Assembly (NCBI GenBank): GCA_002682825.1
Contig: NOKP01000007.1
Coordinates: forward strand, 1,550,001-1,614,000
DNA length: 64,000 nt
Direction: 5' to 3'
From: Neonectria sp. B-13
Taxonomy: Eukaryota; Ascomycota; Sordariomycetes; Hypocreales; Nectriaceae
The translations under genes were made by a program, and so were the position numbers. The notes below the pieces were generated by a model, which worked only from the letters and a program-made list of their open reading frames with translations, made no database searches and had not been told where the DNA came from. Shown here piece after piece: positions 44,826-55,733 of this stretch. Numbering within the stretch: position 1 is the stretch's first letter; each line of letters begins with the position of its first letter.

Positions 44826-45626
44826 TTTGAGGCTTGACTATGAAGCAAAGTGGATTGATGATGCTACGGAATTACAATTACGAGAAGTGCGAGAGTTTTT
44901 AAAGAACTCACACGGCGAACCCGGGAGGTTACTCTAGCATCAATTAGGAAGCTGAACTTCGGAAAACATTCATGAGCTGATCTTGTAACCTTCCTCCTTG
45001 TTATCAAGACTCTATTTGTATGTAAATCGCATGCTTCCCCGCAGTGGTTACTGCATACCCGAGCTTCCCTTGCAAGACGCCTAGTGACGTCGAATCAACT
45101 ATGGTAATGTTTGCGCGGATCTATGTTCGTTCTAAGAGATTCCCCACACATAGCTACAAGGTTGTTGATCCGACTGCTCGCTTCAGGTACGCTTCGACTA
45201 TCCGCTCCAATCCGATTAATTGCTACTATCATCGGTATTCGATCCTGTCTCATATCTTTGGAACGAGCCACCGATCTCACATGATCGGGACTGTAATCCG
45301 GACTACGCCTACTCGCACCCTGGACGAGTAAATGCTCATATCTGCGACTGTTCTGCACCTTAGTTACGAGATCACCAAAAGGGGTATCCAAGGAATGTGC
45401 CAGGGGGCGCGACTTTCATCTCGTAGTGAAAATAGGCGCAGCTCGACGATAAATGACTCGAATTACGTTCATGCAGTTTTGCCCTGTCCCACACCAAGTG
45501 CAGTGCAGTAACATGATTGATTTTGTCTCACCTTTGCTTCAGCGCTTGCCTCACTTGCTCCACTTCCAGACGTGTTCGAGGCCGTCTCATATATATGCCA
45601 AACTAATCTGCTATCGCCGGGCTTGT
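44826..45626. other. Intergenic, with a possible alternative 3' exon of the HeLo gene
   Basis: About 0.8 kb. The minus-strand frame at 45469-45729 is protein-like (FKDRYILNKDSDDSGDGRQ, WINKPGDSRLVWHIYE) and overlaps the end of the HeLo gene in another frame. It may be that gene's true C-terminus. Otherwise nothing is seen. Confidence 0.35.
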
Positions 45627-47400
45627 TTATCCAGCTACATTGCCGTCCATCGCCTGAGTCATCTGAGTCTTTGTTGAGAATGTACCTATCCTTGAACGAT
45701 TCCATGCTCCCCGGCCCCCGTTTTGACAAAGGAAATAAAGCTCATTCGGCCTAGGCATTCGAGGCCCTGTGGGGAATGGCGATACCTGCATCAAAGGAGA
45801 CAGGCTTTGATGCTCGCCTATAATCACCATCCCGGCATCATCATCTCTATAGGCATGGGCTTTAAAAATGCGCGTGATATTCTCCTCAGGTGTCGCAGGA
45901 AGGGGAGGGGATTTTTCCTCCTCTAGATTCCAGATCCTGTCCTCAACGAAATCTCGGTCGATATATTCAGCACGCGACTGAAGAAGATATGAATCGTCAA
46001 CCCCGCGGCCCTCGACTTGGTATATCTGTGTCATAATCAACTGTAACACTTCCAATGCGATAGGATGATCAAAGCAACTACAGGGAAGCCTGTCATCAAT
46101 TCTAATCAAACGCCTGATTAGTTGAGCATCCGTCATATTGTTGCATACGTCCACCGCAGTGTCGATCAAGCAGGTGCAAGGAGGGCAATAGATGAAGATT
46201 TTAGCAATGTAAGGTGGGTAATCGTCGGTAGATGTTGCGTTCGTGTTGCTTTCTGTTTCAACTATCCCGAGAGATTGTCGTTGCAGTCCAACACGTAGTT
46301 GGTCAATGACGTCTTTGCTGAGGCTGGCTACACCGTCCAACCAGATTTGAGATCCAATACGTCGGCCCGGGTGCCAACTCTTGGACTGTCTTGCTAGCAT
46401 ACTCCGACTCGTGAAATTGTGTGGGAACTGCCGCACTTGTTCGCGGTCAACACAAGGTAGCTTCGAGTGCTTCGCATTTTCGCATTGACTCGTAAGCATC
46501 ATGAAACATTTTTGGGCAAAACCCAGATCTACAGTAGTGCATTAGACCCGAATTTGGATATCAAATAGGTAGATGAGGGCAGATAGACTGACATAAGGAT
46601 CCCTGTGCCCTTTCCGGGACAGCTGCCGAGCTAGATTCTGACCGTACAGCCTCTTCATGACTTTGATCTTCCAGCCAGCAGTCGATTGTGCCAAGCTCAG
46701 TTGCCTGGATAGCTTCACTGACGGCATCCGATAGTTCTTGGTATCTCTCTTGGTCGCCCAGTGCTTCCTCCACGAGCCTTAGATTGGATAGCCGAAGGCT
46801 AGCAACATCGTCTTCGATGATTCTCTCCGCAGCAGACCGGACAACGGCAGGCACTAGTTCGACCAGTCCGTCAACGAGTTCTCGGAGGTTTGTGACAAGG
46901 TCGCCGAACTTCTCTCGATCTCGAATTGCCCAAGTGGCACGCATTGCAGTGCTCACTCGAGGTTGGTCTTGGGCGACGCGGTTGCATAGCCTGTTGTAAG
47001 AACCTCGAAATATGGATAGGCTAGTGCGGCTGACGAAGTCGAAGCGCCTGGTGGTGATTGTCTGCGATGACTCTGATATTTCTCTCAAGGCGTACCTATC
47101 ATGCAACTCCTGCGAGTCCGTTAAAAGGAGCTTGATGGCCTCCAGGATGGAACGGATTGTTGCCTCGGTGGCTTGGACGCTGAGAACGGCGCTCCGCCCA
47201 TGATCAACGCCGCGGACAATTCCGATTGCATTTCCCCATGAGAGTAACCGAGCCTTTTCTATGTCAAGCTTGACAAGAAGAATCTCCAAGTCTCGCTCGA
47301 GAGCTTTCCCAGCCGTGACATACGCGAACGCATCGATACAAGTGCTGAAAAGCCCGGCGAGCGATATGATACCGGCAGTAAGGCCGACGACCTCGGCCAT
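45627..47400 (-). CDS. HeLo-domain (HET-s/LopB-type) protein
   Basis: HeLo domains are membrane-targeting cell-death executors in fungal nonself recognition (family knowledge). Exons 47400-46593 and 46528-45627 give 569 aa. Residues 1-220 are HeLo, starting AEVVGLTAGIISLAGLFSTC, then YVTAGKALERDLEILLVKLD and KARLLSWGNAIGI, as in HET-s. Splicing yields AQGSLYLGFAQKCFMMLTSQ. The remainder has no NACHT, kinase or ankyrin motif. The 3' end is uncertain: a GT near MQVSPFP could splice into the frame downstream that contains WINKPGDSRLVWHIYE. The ATG at 47400 is the first in frame. Confidence 0.78.
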
Positions 47401-47992
47401 TTTGCGCAATCAATAGAAATTCAGATGGCGTCACGAATCGGGGGTTGATGTTCAAAACGAAGGGTAGTACGGATAGGCCTAGAATTTATGGATATGGCCG
47501 ATCTGCCTTGCGATGAGCCTTCCTCGATTGTGCGTGGCTGATTTTCGCTGGAATGGCAAGGCATATTACCCCGCTTTCCCAACGGAACCTCCCGTCCAAC
47601 TAGTACAAGTATCTATTTGTTTCTTCTTCCAAGGGCGAGGACACTGTAGACACGTGAGTGTGGCGTTTACTGGCTATAGCGGCGGTCCTGGGCGGCTGTA
47701 AGTCTTGTGGCCATTCACCATGATGGTGGGATATGCTATGTGAAAGCTGGCAATCTCGGATGACAGGCGTGCTTGCAGATCGACTTTGTCAACCCTCTGG
47801 AGAAGGCATTCCCCCCTCCTCGCCCAATCCGTAAATAGATACCATCCCGATATGCTTAACCCTCCAAGGGTGGCTCGAGGAGGGAGCATGAAAATTGAAT
47901 CAACACGACGAACGTCTTAACTTATATGTGTCTCACTCTCTAGTTTATATATTCCCTTACGACTTGTTCAACGTGCTTGTGAGATCTGGTGT
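47401..47992. other. Intergenic, no gene seen
   Basis: About 0.6 kb, containing the HeLo gene promoter and the 3' side of the flavoprotein gene. Confidence 0.45.
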
Positions 47993-49555
47993 CTAGGGGT
48001 CAGCCACCCTCTGCGCAGCAGCTCGGCCAGCTCTCCTTCCAAAGACGGCGCCTGAGGTAAGACCACTGCCGCCTGGGTAATTCTGATAAAACAGTCCTCC
48101 CAGCATCTCACCAACGCAGTAGACGCCTGGAATTGGCCGTCCTGTTGTCGCACCGATGAGCTGCGCCGTCTGGTGATCAACCTTGAGACCCCCGAAAGTA
48201 AACGTAATGCCGCATGCCACCTTGACAGCGAGATACGGACCTTGGTCAAGTGCCAGTGCCCAGTTCGTCTTGGGCAATGTGAGTTGCTTCGATGAAGACT
48301 GTGTCGAAAGCCCATCCTTGACCGCAGGATCCCATTTGAGACCTCGTGAGGAGTTTTCGCGACGATGGGCATAGACGGCCTCGTTGTACTCGCGAATTGT
48401 GTGCACAAACGTCCCCCGGTCACGAAGCCCTCGCGCATGACATTTCTCCGCGAGTTCCTCCACAGAGTCCGCTGTGATGCGCTCTACCCGCTCCTCCCGA
48501 TACTCTTCTGGGCGGAGCCAAGGACTGGCTTGGGCGTCCCAAACCTGGAAAGCAGTTTGGTCGGGCTGGCCCAAGATGGCCCTGCCAAACTTGGCATAGG
48601 TGTAGTTGCGTAAGTCGACACCTTCGTCAACGAACCGCTTGCCTTCGGTGTTGATCATTAGACCGAGAGGATAACCCGACTTGGTGTACTCGTTCGAAGC
48701 CACACGGTCGCCGATGTGTGGGTTGGCGTTCGCATCCCATGCGGTGGCATGGCAACCAGACCAATTTCCAACTGGTTTTGCGTCGAGACTCTTGATGGCT
48801 ATGTCAAAACACTCACCGGTGTTGTACGGCGTACCGCGGACCATGGCCATGTCCCAGCCGGGGCCTAGAAATTGGCTTCGCATTTGGGCATTGGACTCAA
48901 ACCCTCCAGCGGCGAGAATGACGCCTCTCGCAGAAACAGCGCTGTCTACGCCGTCCCTCCTGAGGGTGACGACGACGTCCCCATCTAGGTTCGTCGGGGG
49001 CACAATACCAACCAGGGCGGTTGACCATATGACCTCAACCGAGTGACGGCGAGCAGCGGCAAGGTGATCGGCAATCAGGCCTTTGCCGCCGTCTTGGGTC
49101 TTAAGAGAGAGACCACCCCAGAACTTGATCTTCCCGTCTACTTCGTAGGCTTGTCGGTTGAAAGATAGCTGAAACCGGATGCCGTTGCTGGCAAGCCACT
49201 TAATTGTCTCGTTCGAATCTGAGACCAATGTGCCGGCAAGGTCAGGATCGGAGCGTCCCGCGCAGACGTTCTTGAGGTCGTTGTGAAAGTCCTCGGCGGT
49301 ATAGGGCTTTAGCTCAATCTTCCCGGCCTGTGATGAGCTCACGTTATTGACGAGAGGCAGCAGGTCCTCAAGGCCTTGGTGGACGGTGCGATAGGCGCCG
49401 GCGGTGAAGTAAGAGTTCCCGCCTGCCCAGTCTTCAGGGCACTTGTCGACGAGCAAGACGCGGCGAGCACCGGACTGGGCCGCTGAGACAGCCGCCGAGA
49501 AACCAGCGTTGCCGCTGCCCACGACGATGACGTCGCAGCTCGCGGGGATGCTCAT
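47993..49555 (-). CDS. FAD-dependent dehydrogenase, TcuA-like (fumarate reductase flavoprotein family)
   Basis: A single exon of 520 aa. The dinucleotide-binding fold starts at residue 8 (CDVIVVGSGNAGFSAAV) with the family's ED/GGNS region (CPEDWAGGNSYFTAGAYR). GVILAAGGFESNAQMR is the second FAD block, and the C-terminal GVYCVGEMLGGLFYQNYPGG is characteristic of tricarballylate dehydrogenase TcuA-type and 3-ketosteroid/fumarate-reductase-type proteins. TcuA oxidises tricarballylate to cis-aconitate in Salmonella. The next gene, divergently transcribed, is a tricarboxylate carrier, which fits a tricarboxylic acid substrate, though that is inference. No signal peptide. Confidence 0.88.
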   Translation of the reverse strand: MSIPASCDVIVVGSGNAGFSAAVSAAQSGARRVLLVDKCPEDWAGGNSYFTAGAYRTVHQGLEDLLPLVNNVSSSQAGKIELKPYTAEDFHNDLKNVCAGRSDPDLAGTLVSDSNETIKWLASNGIRFQLSFNRQAYEVDGKIKFWGGLSLKTQDGGKGLIADHLAAARRHSVEVIWSTALVGIVPPTNLDGDVVVTLRRDGVDSAVSARGVILAAGGFESNAQMRSQFLGPGWDMAMVRGTPYNTGECFDIAIKSLDAKPVGNWSGCHATAWDANANPHIGDRVASNEYTKSGYPLGLMINTEGKRFVDEGVDLRNYTYAKFGRAILGQPDQTAFQVWDAQASPWLRPEEYREERVERITADSVEELAEKCHARGLRDRGTFVHTIREYNEAVYAHRRENSSRGLKWDPAVKDGLSTQSSSKQLTLPKTNWALALDQGPYLAVKVACGITFTFGGLKVDHQTAQLIGATTGRPIPGVYCVGEMLGGLFYQNYPGGSGLTSGAVFGRRAGRAAAQRVADP

Positions 49556-50115
49556 AATGGCTGAGGTGGTTCAGTGAAGAGTGTGTGGGCTGAGATTAAG
49601 CGACCGAAAAGAATATCGGAAAGGTCTCTATAGATAAAGTGATGTCTAGCTACCTTTGTGACGCAAACACACGGAATTAAATAGCCTTGTTCTTGTTGGA
49701 GACGGTAAGAAGCATCGAAGCGGTCCACTTGACTGGGGCCCCGGAAAGTCATTGTCCGAACTGGGCGCCACATCCGCTGTGGCGATGTGCGGCAGCTAAT
49801 TGGAACATGTTCCCACGGACAATGAGTCTCCGAAATCCGAGTACCCATGTTGCCATGACCCGTCGGGCTTTGCTGAGTCGTTCTGAAAGCCAGACCGAGA
49901 TGCTGAGCAGTTCCGAGAAGTGTATATCGGTCGCATTACTTTGAACTGTTAAGACACAGTTCTCTGTTTCTGTCCTGTGTTAAAGGAGGCAGCTGCACAA
50001 GAATGGCCTACAAGGAAACCATGGCGTTGTCAAAAATACACGATAAGCAGAAGGCAAGCAACGATTAACTAAATTGATTGCAGAAATATTGACCGACGTT
50101 TCGTCTAATAGCTCA
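49556..50115. promoter_or_regulatory. Divergent promoter region; first exon of the carrier is probably hidden here
   Basis: 560 bp between the flavoprotein ATG and the first recognisable carrier exon. The carrier's ATG exon must lie here but could not be placed. Two ATGs in frame with each other lie at 50004 and 50022, and the frame after them closes without a convincing donor. Confidence 0.35.
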
Positions 50116-51200
50116 GTGCAGCGTCGTCCATCGTAGCCGGAGCTACGGCCGGAGCGGTTGAGATTGGTGAGTCGCAAAACTCACAAAGTATCACGCCTTC
50201 GGCTCGCGAACTCACAAAGGTAGCAATCACATATCCTTTCGAATTCGCCAAGACGAGATCTCAACTTAATCGACACCTGCCTAGCTCGCAAAGCTTCCGC
50301 GTCCGCCCTTCCCATCAAGAGAATGGTACACCGGATGTACCACACTGATAATCGGGAATGCTCTTAAAGCTGCCACACGTAAGCTGCCATACTCTTTAGA
50401 CTCGCCAGCCTGCGAGTGAAAGCAATCTCACATTTCTATAATATCCAAAGGGTTCGTGGCTTTTGATGGATGTAAACATCTGCTGGCCGATGACGAAGGC
50501 AGCCTCACCAGCATGCGAACAGCCATGGCTGGCTTCGCTGCCGGCATCGCCGAATCAATACTAGCAGTAACCCCTTTCGAAAGCATCAAAACCCAGCTGA
50601 TCGACGACAAGAAGCGGGCGCGGCCTCGGATGCGTGGCTTCTTGCACGGCTCTATTCTTATTGCTCGTGAAAGGGGCATTCGAGGGTTTTTCCAGGGATT
50701 CATTCCAACGACAGCCCGCCAAAGTGCAAACAGCATGGTGCGCTTCACATCGTACGTAACCATCAAGAAGCAACTGGAGAGGTCGAATAAGGGCGACGCA
50801 GGGACACTGGGGACTTTTGTTGCGGGTGGACTTGCGGGAATCATCACTGTGTAAGTGTCGGTTAATCTCTTCAGGCCATGGATCACTCAGTAGGCTCACA
50901 GAGTGGCTTTTAGGTATACCACGATGCCGCTGGACGTTATAAAGACGCGTATGCAAAGCCTCGAGGCAGGCAAAAACTACAAAAATACCCTGGACTGTGC
51001 CATCCGCATCTTTAAGCACGAAGGGATGCCTACGTTCTGGTCCGGTACGGTACCTCGGCTAGGTCGCCTTTCCTTGAGTGGTGCCCTTGTCTTCACCGTG
51101 TGAGTCGTCCTGTGATGGGTCAACATAGAGTACCAAGGTTTTCTGAACGTGAAACACACATAGGTACGAGAAAATGGCGGCGCTATTACAAGCACTCTGA
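50116..51200 (+). pseudogene. Mitochondrial tricarboxylate (citrate) carrier, frame broken
   Basis: Six-helix carrier that exchanges citrate or other tricarboxylates across the inner mitochondrial membrane (family knowledge). Recognised exons are 50116-50166, 50224-50378, 50451-50850, 50914-51099 and 51164-51200. Carrier signatures PxExxKT-like are seen: TYPFEFAKTRSQL, VTPFESIKTQLID and TMPLDVIKTRMQS, plus CTTLIIGNALKAATRFVAFDG as in citrate carriers. Within the second exon the frame changes between SQLNRHLPSS and KLPRPPFPSREWYTGCTT: a base is missing near 50287-50291 and no splice site can repair it. The ATG exon is not found. So it is a pseudogene or contains a sequencing error. Confidence 0.7.
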
Positions 51201-51625
51201 ACATTCTTGAATATTATGGAGATTTGTGAAGGGTCTGGATTTCTATAAATATTCCACCTTTGTAGCATCCTCTCTCCCTATGCAATTCATAGATGATATC
51301 AAGACACTCAATTCTTGAAAGAAGCAACAGGAGTAGAGATTAAATACATGATTTTTTTGCATCAGCCTGCAATGCGCGATTGTGAGGTCGTCTTACTTGA
51401 TGGTTCCATGCCAGGAGCACTGATGGAACTGAGCGTGACTGTTAGTGCCCCGTAGCGGGCAAACCCCGCTCGACTTTGCACCAAAACCCATCGTCGACAT
51501 CATCACAACCACAAAGACAACACGACCAATCGGACGTCGAGGCAGTTCGCGCCTCTTCTACGGTGCCTCTCAATTCACTTTGGCGATCGGCATAAAAGTC
51601 GAGGACAGGAAAAGAGGCTGTTGTC
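51201..51625. other. Intergenic, promoter of the NirA-type regulator
   Basis: About 0.4 kb. No gene or repeat recognised. Confidence 0.45.
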
Positions 51626-53901
51626 ATGGCCTCGCAAACAGACCACGATTCAGATCGCCAGCCGAGGCCCAAGTCGCTGGCCAAGGCGTGTCTGTCTTGT
51701 CGGACCAAAAAGATTCGATGTGATGCCTCTCACCCTCGCTGCTCGACCTGTGCCAGTCAGGATCGGGAGTGTACCTACCGGGTCGAGGTTCCCCGGAAGC
51801 GGTGAGTCAATCCTCCCTCCCCCGTCGCTCGACTTCAAGTTACTCAAGGCGGCAGCCCAACCTTTTCACAGATCCACCAGCTGCAGCGGGATAATGCTTC
51901 CCTTCAGGCCTTCATCCGCGAGCTCAAGTGCAGCAGTCCGGAAGACCGGGCGTGCCTGCTCGATGCGGCTGTAAACAAGCATGGAAACGTCCAGGTGCCT
52001 TCACGGCCCCGGACTGGGAGCATGCCCTCCGTCGCCGCGCCCGTGTCCGTTCCCAGCCCGGGCTCCGAGGGGCCACTCAAAGAGCCGGCGCCACTCCCGA
52101 GCCAGCAGGAGGAAAACCTGCTGGCCTCTGATGATGAGCTTGGTATCGCCAGCTTTATATCGGTCGATGAGGTCGGCAAACCCCGCAGTTTCGGGCCTTC
52201 TTCAGCGCTCCATTGTCCTACAAACAGTGAAACGGCCGCCTCACCCTCTCGCCACTCTGCCACGGATCATGAAAGCATCCGTAATACTCTCATCGCCCAA
52301 GCGGCCTTGCATCGCCAGTTCGAATACCGGGTTGCACACCTATCGGCCATCGACGGCACCCCCATCGACATCGCTCAGCATCTTTTGAACCTCCACTGGA
52401 CGCGCCAGCATCACACCTTTCTCCTCACCTATCGTCCTGCCATCATGCGAGACCTCCAAAGCCCAGGCCCGTATAGCTCGAACTTCCTTCTTAATGCCAT
52501 CTTCGCCTGTTCTTCCAAGTATTCGGCTTTGGTCCAACTCCGCGAAGATCCTCATGACTCTAGAACAGCTGGACTTCGCTTTTTCCGCCGATGCGACGAG
52601 TTACTAGTCAAGGAGTCGCTCCTCATCCAGCCGACCCTACCAACGATAACTGGCCTCCTCCTACTAGGATCTACTTACAACTCCATCGGCGAGACATCGA
52701 AAGGATGGCTTTACACTGGTTATGCTCTGCGGATGGTCTACGACCTCGGGCTTCACTTGGATCCCGAAGAGACGACAAATGTTCCCGAAGAGATTGAGAT
52801 CCGCCGACGGGTCTTCTGGGGCGCATTTATCTGCGACAAGTTGCAGAGCCTCTACCTAGGCAGATCAGTCGCCATCAATTTGCGTGATTGTCGTGTCTCG
52901 ACACAGTTGTTCGATCTTTATGAGGAAAATGAGCTGTTTTATCCTCCCGACTACCCTACTCATCTCACCTCGCCAGCGCCAGAGCCATCGGCCCATGTCA
53001 CACTCCCGGTTCCGATCCGATCCATCTCAACATTTCAGCAGCTATGCCTACTGTCCAAAATCATGACAGCCATAACTAACCGATTCTATGTCGTCGGCGC
53101 AACCTTCTCCAACGCAAGGAACAGCCTCCAGATGGTGGACAATGCCCTTGTACAATGGAAAGACAACATCGCACCCGAACTTGATTACAGGCCATGGGAG
53201 CCATCGAGTGCTGCACAGCCGTATCCCCCTCCGAACATAATGATACTGAATAGTATCTATCACTCACTTATCATTCTACTTCACCGGCCGTTCATCTCAG
53301 ATGGTCATTTACGCTCGGAAACGGTGCCAATGCGATCTTGGGATCGCTGTAGCGTGGCAGCTCGACGTATCGAAAGCATTTCCACGGCTTATAGAACGGC
53401 ATATGGTCTCTCCGGAGCTCCTTACGTCCTTGGTTATGCAGTGTACGTAGCTTGCACTATTCACGTGCGCAATGCTGCTGCACAGGGCCTGAATGTCCAA
53501 GAGCATGGCTCGCTCCTCGTCGCAAGTCTGAGATCCCTTGATGAATTGTGTCAAGCGAACCCAGGCCTGGCCAAACCAGCGTCCATTGTTCGTCGCTTGA
53601 TTGAGGTCAACGGCCTGGACTTGAGTAATGGTAATCACAGCACCTTCCCAACCGCGCTACCCAACTTATTCTGACCTACTCGTATCTAGACGATAACCTT
53701 CAGGTCGGATCCCCGGTTGCCAGTGTTGATGTTCATGCAATCTTCAATATGTTTCCAGAAAACAATGTTTTTGACGGGGACGAGGGTTTTCATGCTCACA
53801 ACGGTCGAGCTGGTCAGGACTTTGACCTCGGTTTTGATCCACTCTTTGGTCTTATGGATGGTTTCGAGATACCATTTCCAGTTACCTTGGATGCTCCCTA
53901 G
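51626..53901 (+). CDS. Zn2Cys6 transcription factor, NirA/NIT-4-like
   Basis: Exons 51626-51801, 51856-53630 and 53690-53901 give 720 aa. The zinc cluster is complete: Cys22, 25, 32, 39, 42 and 49 (ACLSCRTKKIRCDASHPRC, STCASQDREC). A short heptad-like stretch IHQLQRDNASLQAFIRELK follows at about 64-82. The fungal-specific regulatory domain lies at about 190-470, with GWLYTGYALRMVYDLGLHLD and RRRVFWGAFICDKLQSLYLG. The last exon adds an acidic, aromatic-rich tail (DFDLGFDPLFGLMDGFEIP) that looks like an activation domain. The last intron has a CTGACCT branch site. The target is unknown. Confidence 0.9.
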
Positions 53902-54295
53902 ATACTAGGATAGTCCGACAGCGGCCTGAGTGGAAATAGGTGCCCGATGCCTCTTGTCACATATCAAAATGCGGCGATGTTCTTCCCAGCGATCTCGCCC
54001 TCCACGTTAGACTGTCCCGCGCCACGGCATCAATGCCAACGGCACTTGATCAAAATAGTCCACATTTACCTCAATCTTCGGGACCTTTGAAGCGCTGTTG
54101 AATGGTTCCTGTCAGGGTCTCTCAGGTGTGCTCCAAAGTACACCACCGAACCGAAAGGATATCCCTCGATGGTTCTCGAAGTTTTGGCGATTGAGGTAGA
54201 CGGACGACGAGAGGTGTTCAACAGGTAGGTATATTAGTCTTCATCTGTTCTTCCCGTCCATTCAGCCGTGACTTCATTATCCTCCATTACAAAAT
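53902..54295. other. Convergent intergenic region
   Basis: About 0.4 kb between the 3' ends of the regulator and the Pth11-type gene. Nothing recognised. Confidence 0.45.
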
Positions 54296-55733
54296 TCACT
54301 TTTGCGTGTACTGGACTGTAGTCGTCCGAGTCTGCAGAATCCCATCCTCGCTATTTGTCTCCCCATTACCGTTCCCCTCCAGCGACTCGTCCGATCGACC
54401 ACCCTGGACATTGACGTCGGTTTTGACCAGACCATCTGGGCGCAAGCTTTCACGGTGATAGTGAACATCATGTTCAAGCTCGACCAGCGTGCCGAAGTTT
54501 CTACGAGGATAGTTGGAACCACCAAATGTCCGCAGCCCGTAGCTCCCAGTACCACTCTTCTGCTCACTCGATAGGCTGGTATTGCTTTCGCCAAGCACCT
54601 TGGGCGCCACATTCCTCAGGAACACTCTTAACGTAGGTAATGAGCCGCACATGATAAGGAGATTGGCCTCAATGATCCTTCAAGTCACGTTAATACGGCG
54701 TTTATAAAAGGGATTTGCGTCAGGTTAAAGAAGACCACTTACACCCAAAGGCAGCCCTCAGCCAAAGACCAGCTTTGATCCGGGTTCGAAAGGCTGGGAA
54801 GCAGAAGTACCAAACGAACGATAGACGTGATGAGGGTAATTGATCCAATGCCGAACATGCCAAGCAAGCCAAGTTTCTGTCGAGTAGACATCTGCAGCCC
54901 AATGATGGTCGGAACGGGAAGCAGTAGGAGCATCAGGTCGGTAACACAACCGAACGCCGCCTGGGTGATGTAAACTGGAGGTCGGTTGATGCAGGTGGCG
55001 TTGCCAGCAAGTCGTACATCCCAAGCGGCGGCAATGGGCTTGCAAGCAAAAAGTACGCTGAACCAGATTCCAACCAGGCTGGTGGAGCAGATGAATCCAG
55101 TGAAGTAAACGGAGTATTGGTACCACGTTGACGGCGAGAGACGGAAGTAGAAGAAGCATATCGTCAGCTTCGACAGAATCGTGGTCGGGATGTATGTGAG
55201 TGTTGTCGACATGACAAGCTGTAGAATTTTGTCAGCTATGTTCGTTGACATGATCAAGTGAAGACATTGCACCCACCAGAGACGATACGGTGTTGCTATC
55301 TACCGGCATCTCCCATGCATGAACTCCAAGAAGGTTATGAGCGTAGGCATGAAGCAGACACGCCTGAGCCGCTATCGAAAGTATCTAAACAGACTAGCTG
55401 TTAGTTCCATCAAAGGTTTGTTGCCGCTTGATCGTGCTTGTCATACCCAGGCGAAGAGTATCAGATCTGTAAGCAAGGTCAATTCAGAACACCTTCAAAG
55501 TATCTTTGAGATTTGATCAACGTACAGTCGTCTATCAGGAACTTGCGCAACAACACTGCATTAGTGTACATGCGCTGGCTCAAGAATATCGTGGCAATTG
55601 CAAATTCGAGGCCAAAGATCCAATACGCATTTCTTATGGCTGTTGCCGCGGTCTGTGGGTTATCGAAGTCGACATGGTAGCCGGCGGGCGGCTCCATTGA
55701 CACCTCGACGCCATTGACAACGGGGAACGACAT
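54296..55733 (-). CDS. Seven-helix integral membrane protein, Pth11/rhodopsin-like domain
   Basis: Fungal rhodopsin-like (Pth11-related) proteins sense surface or chemical cues at the plasma membrane; most are uncharacterised. Exons 55733-55526, 55466-55447, 55384-55277, 55218-54743 and 54677-54296 give 397 aa. The second exon is only 20 bp but is required to make FLIDDYLILFAW. Seven hydrophobic segments are visible, with family blocks KLTICFFYFRLSP, CINRPPVYITQAAFGCVTD and WVIIEANLLIMCGSLPTLR. There is no CFEM cysteine pattern at the N-terminus. The C-terminal tail (about 285-397) is hydrophilic and rich in Ser/Gly/Glu. Confidence 0.88.
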
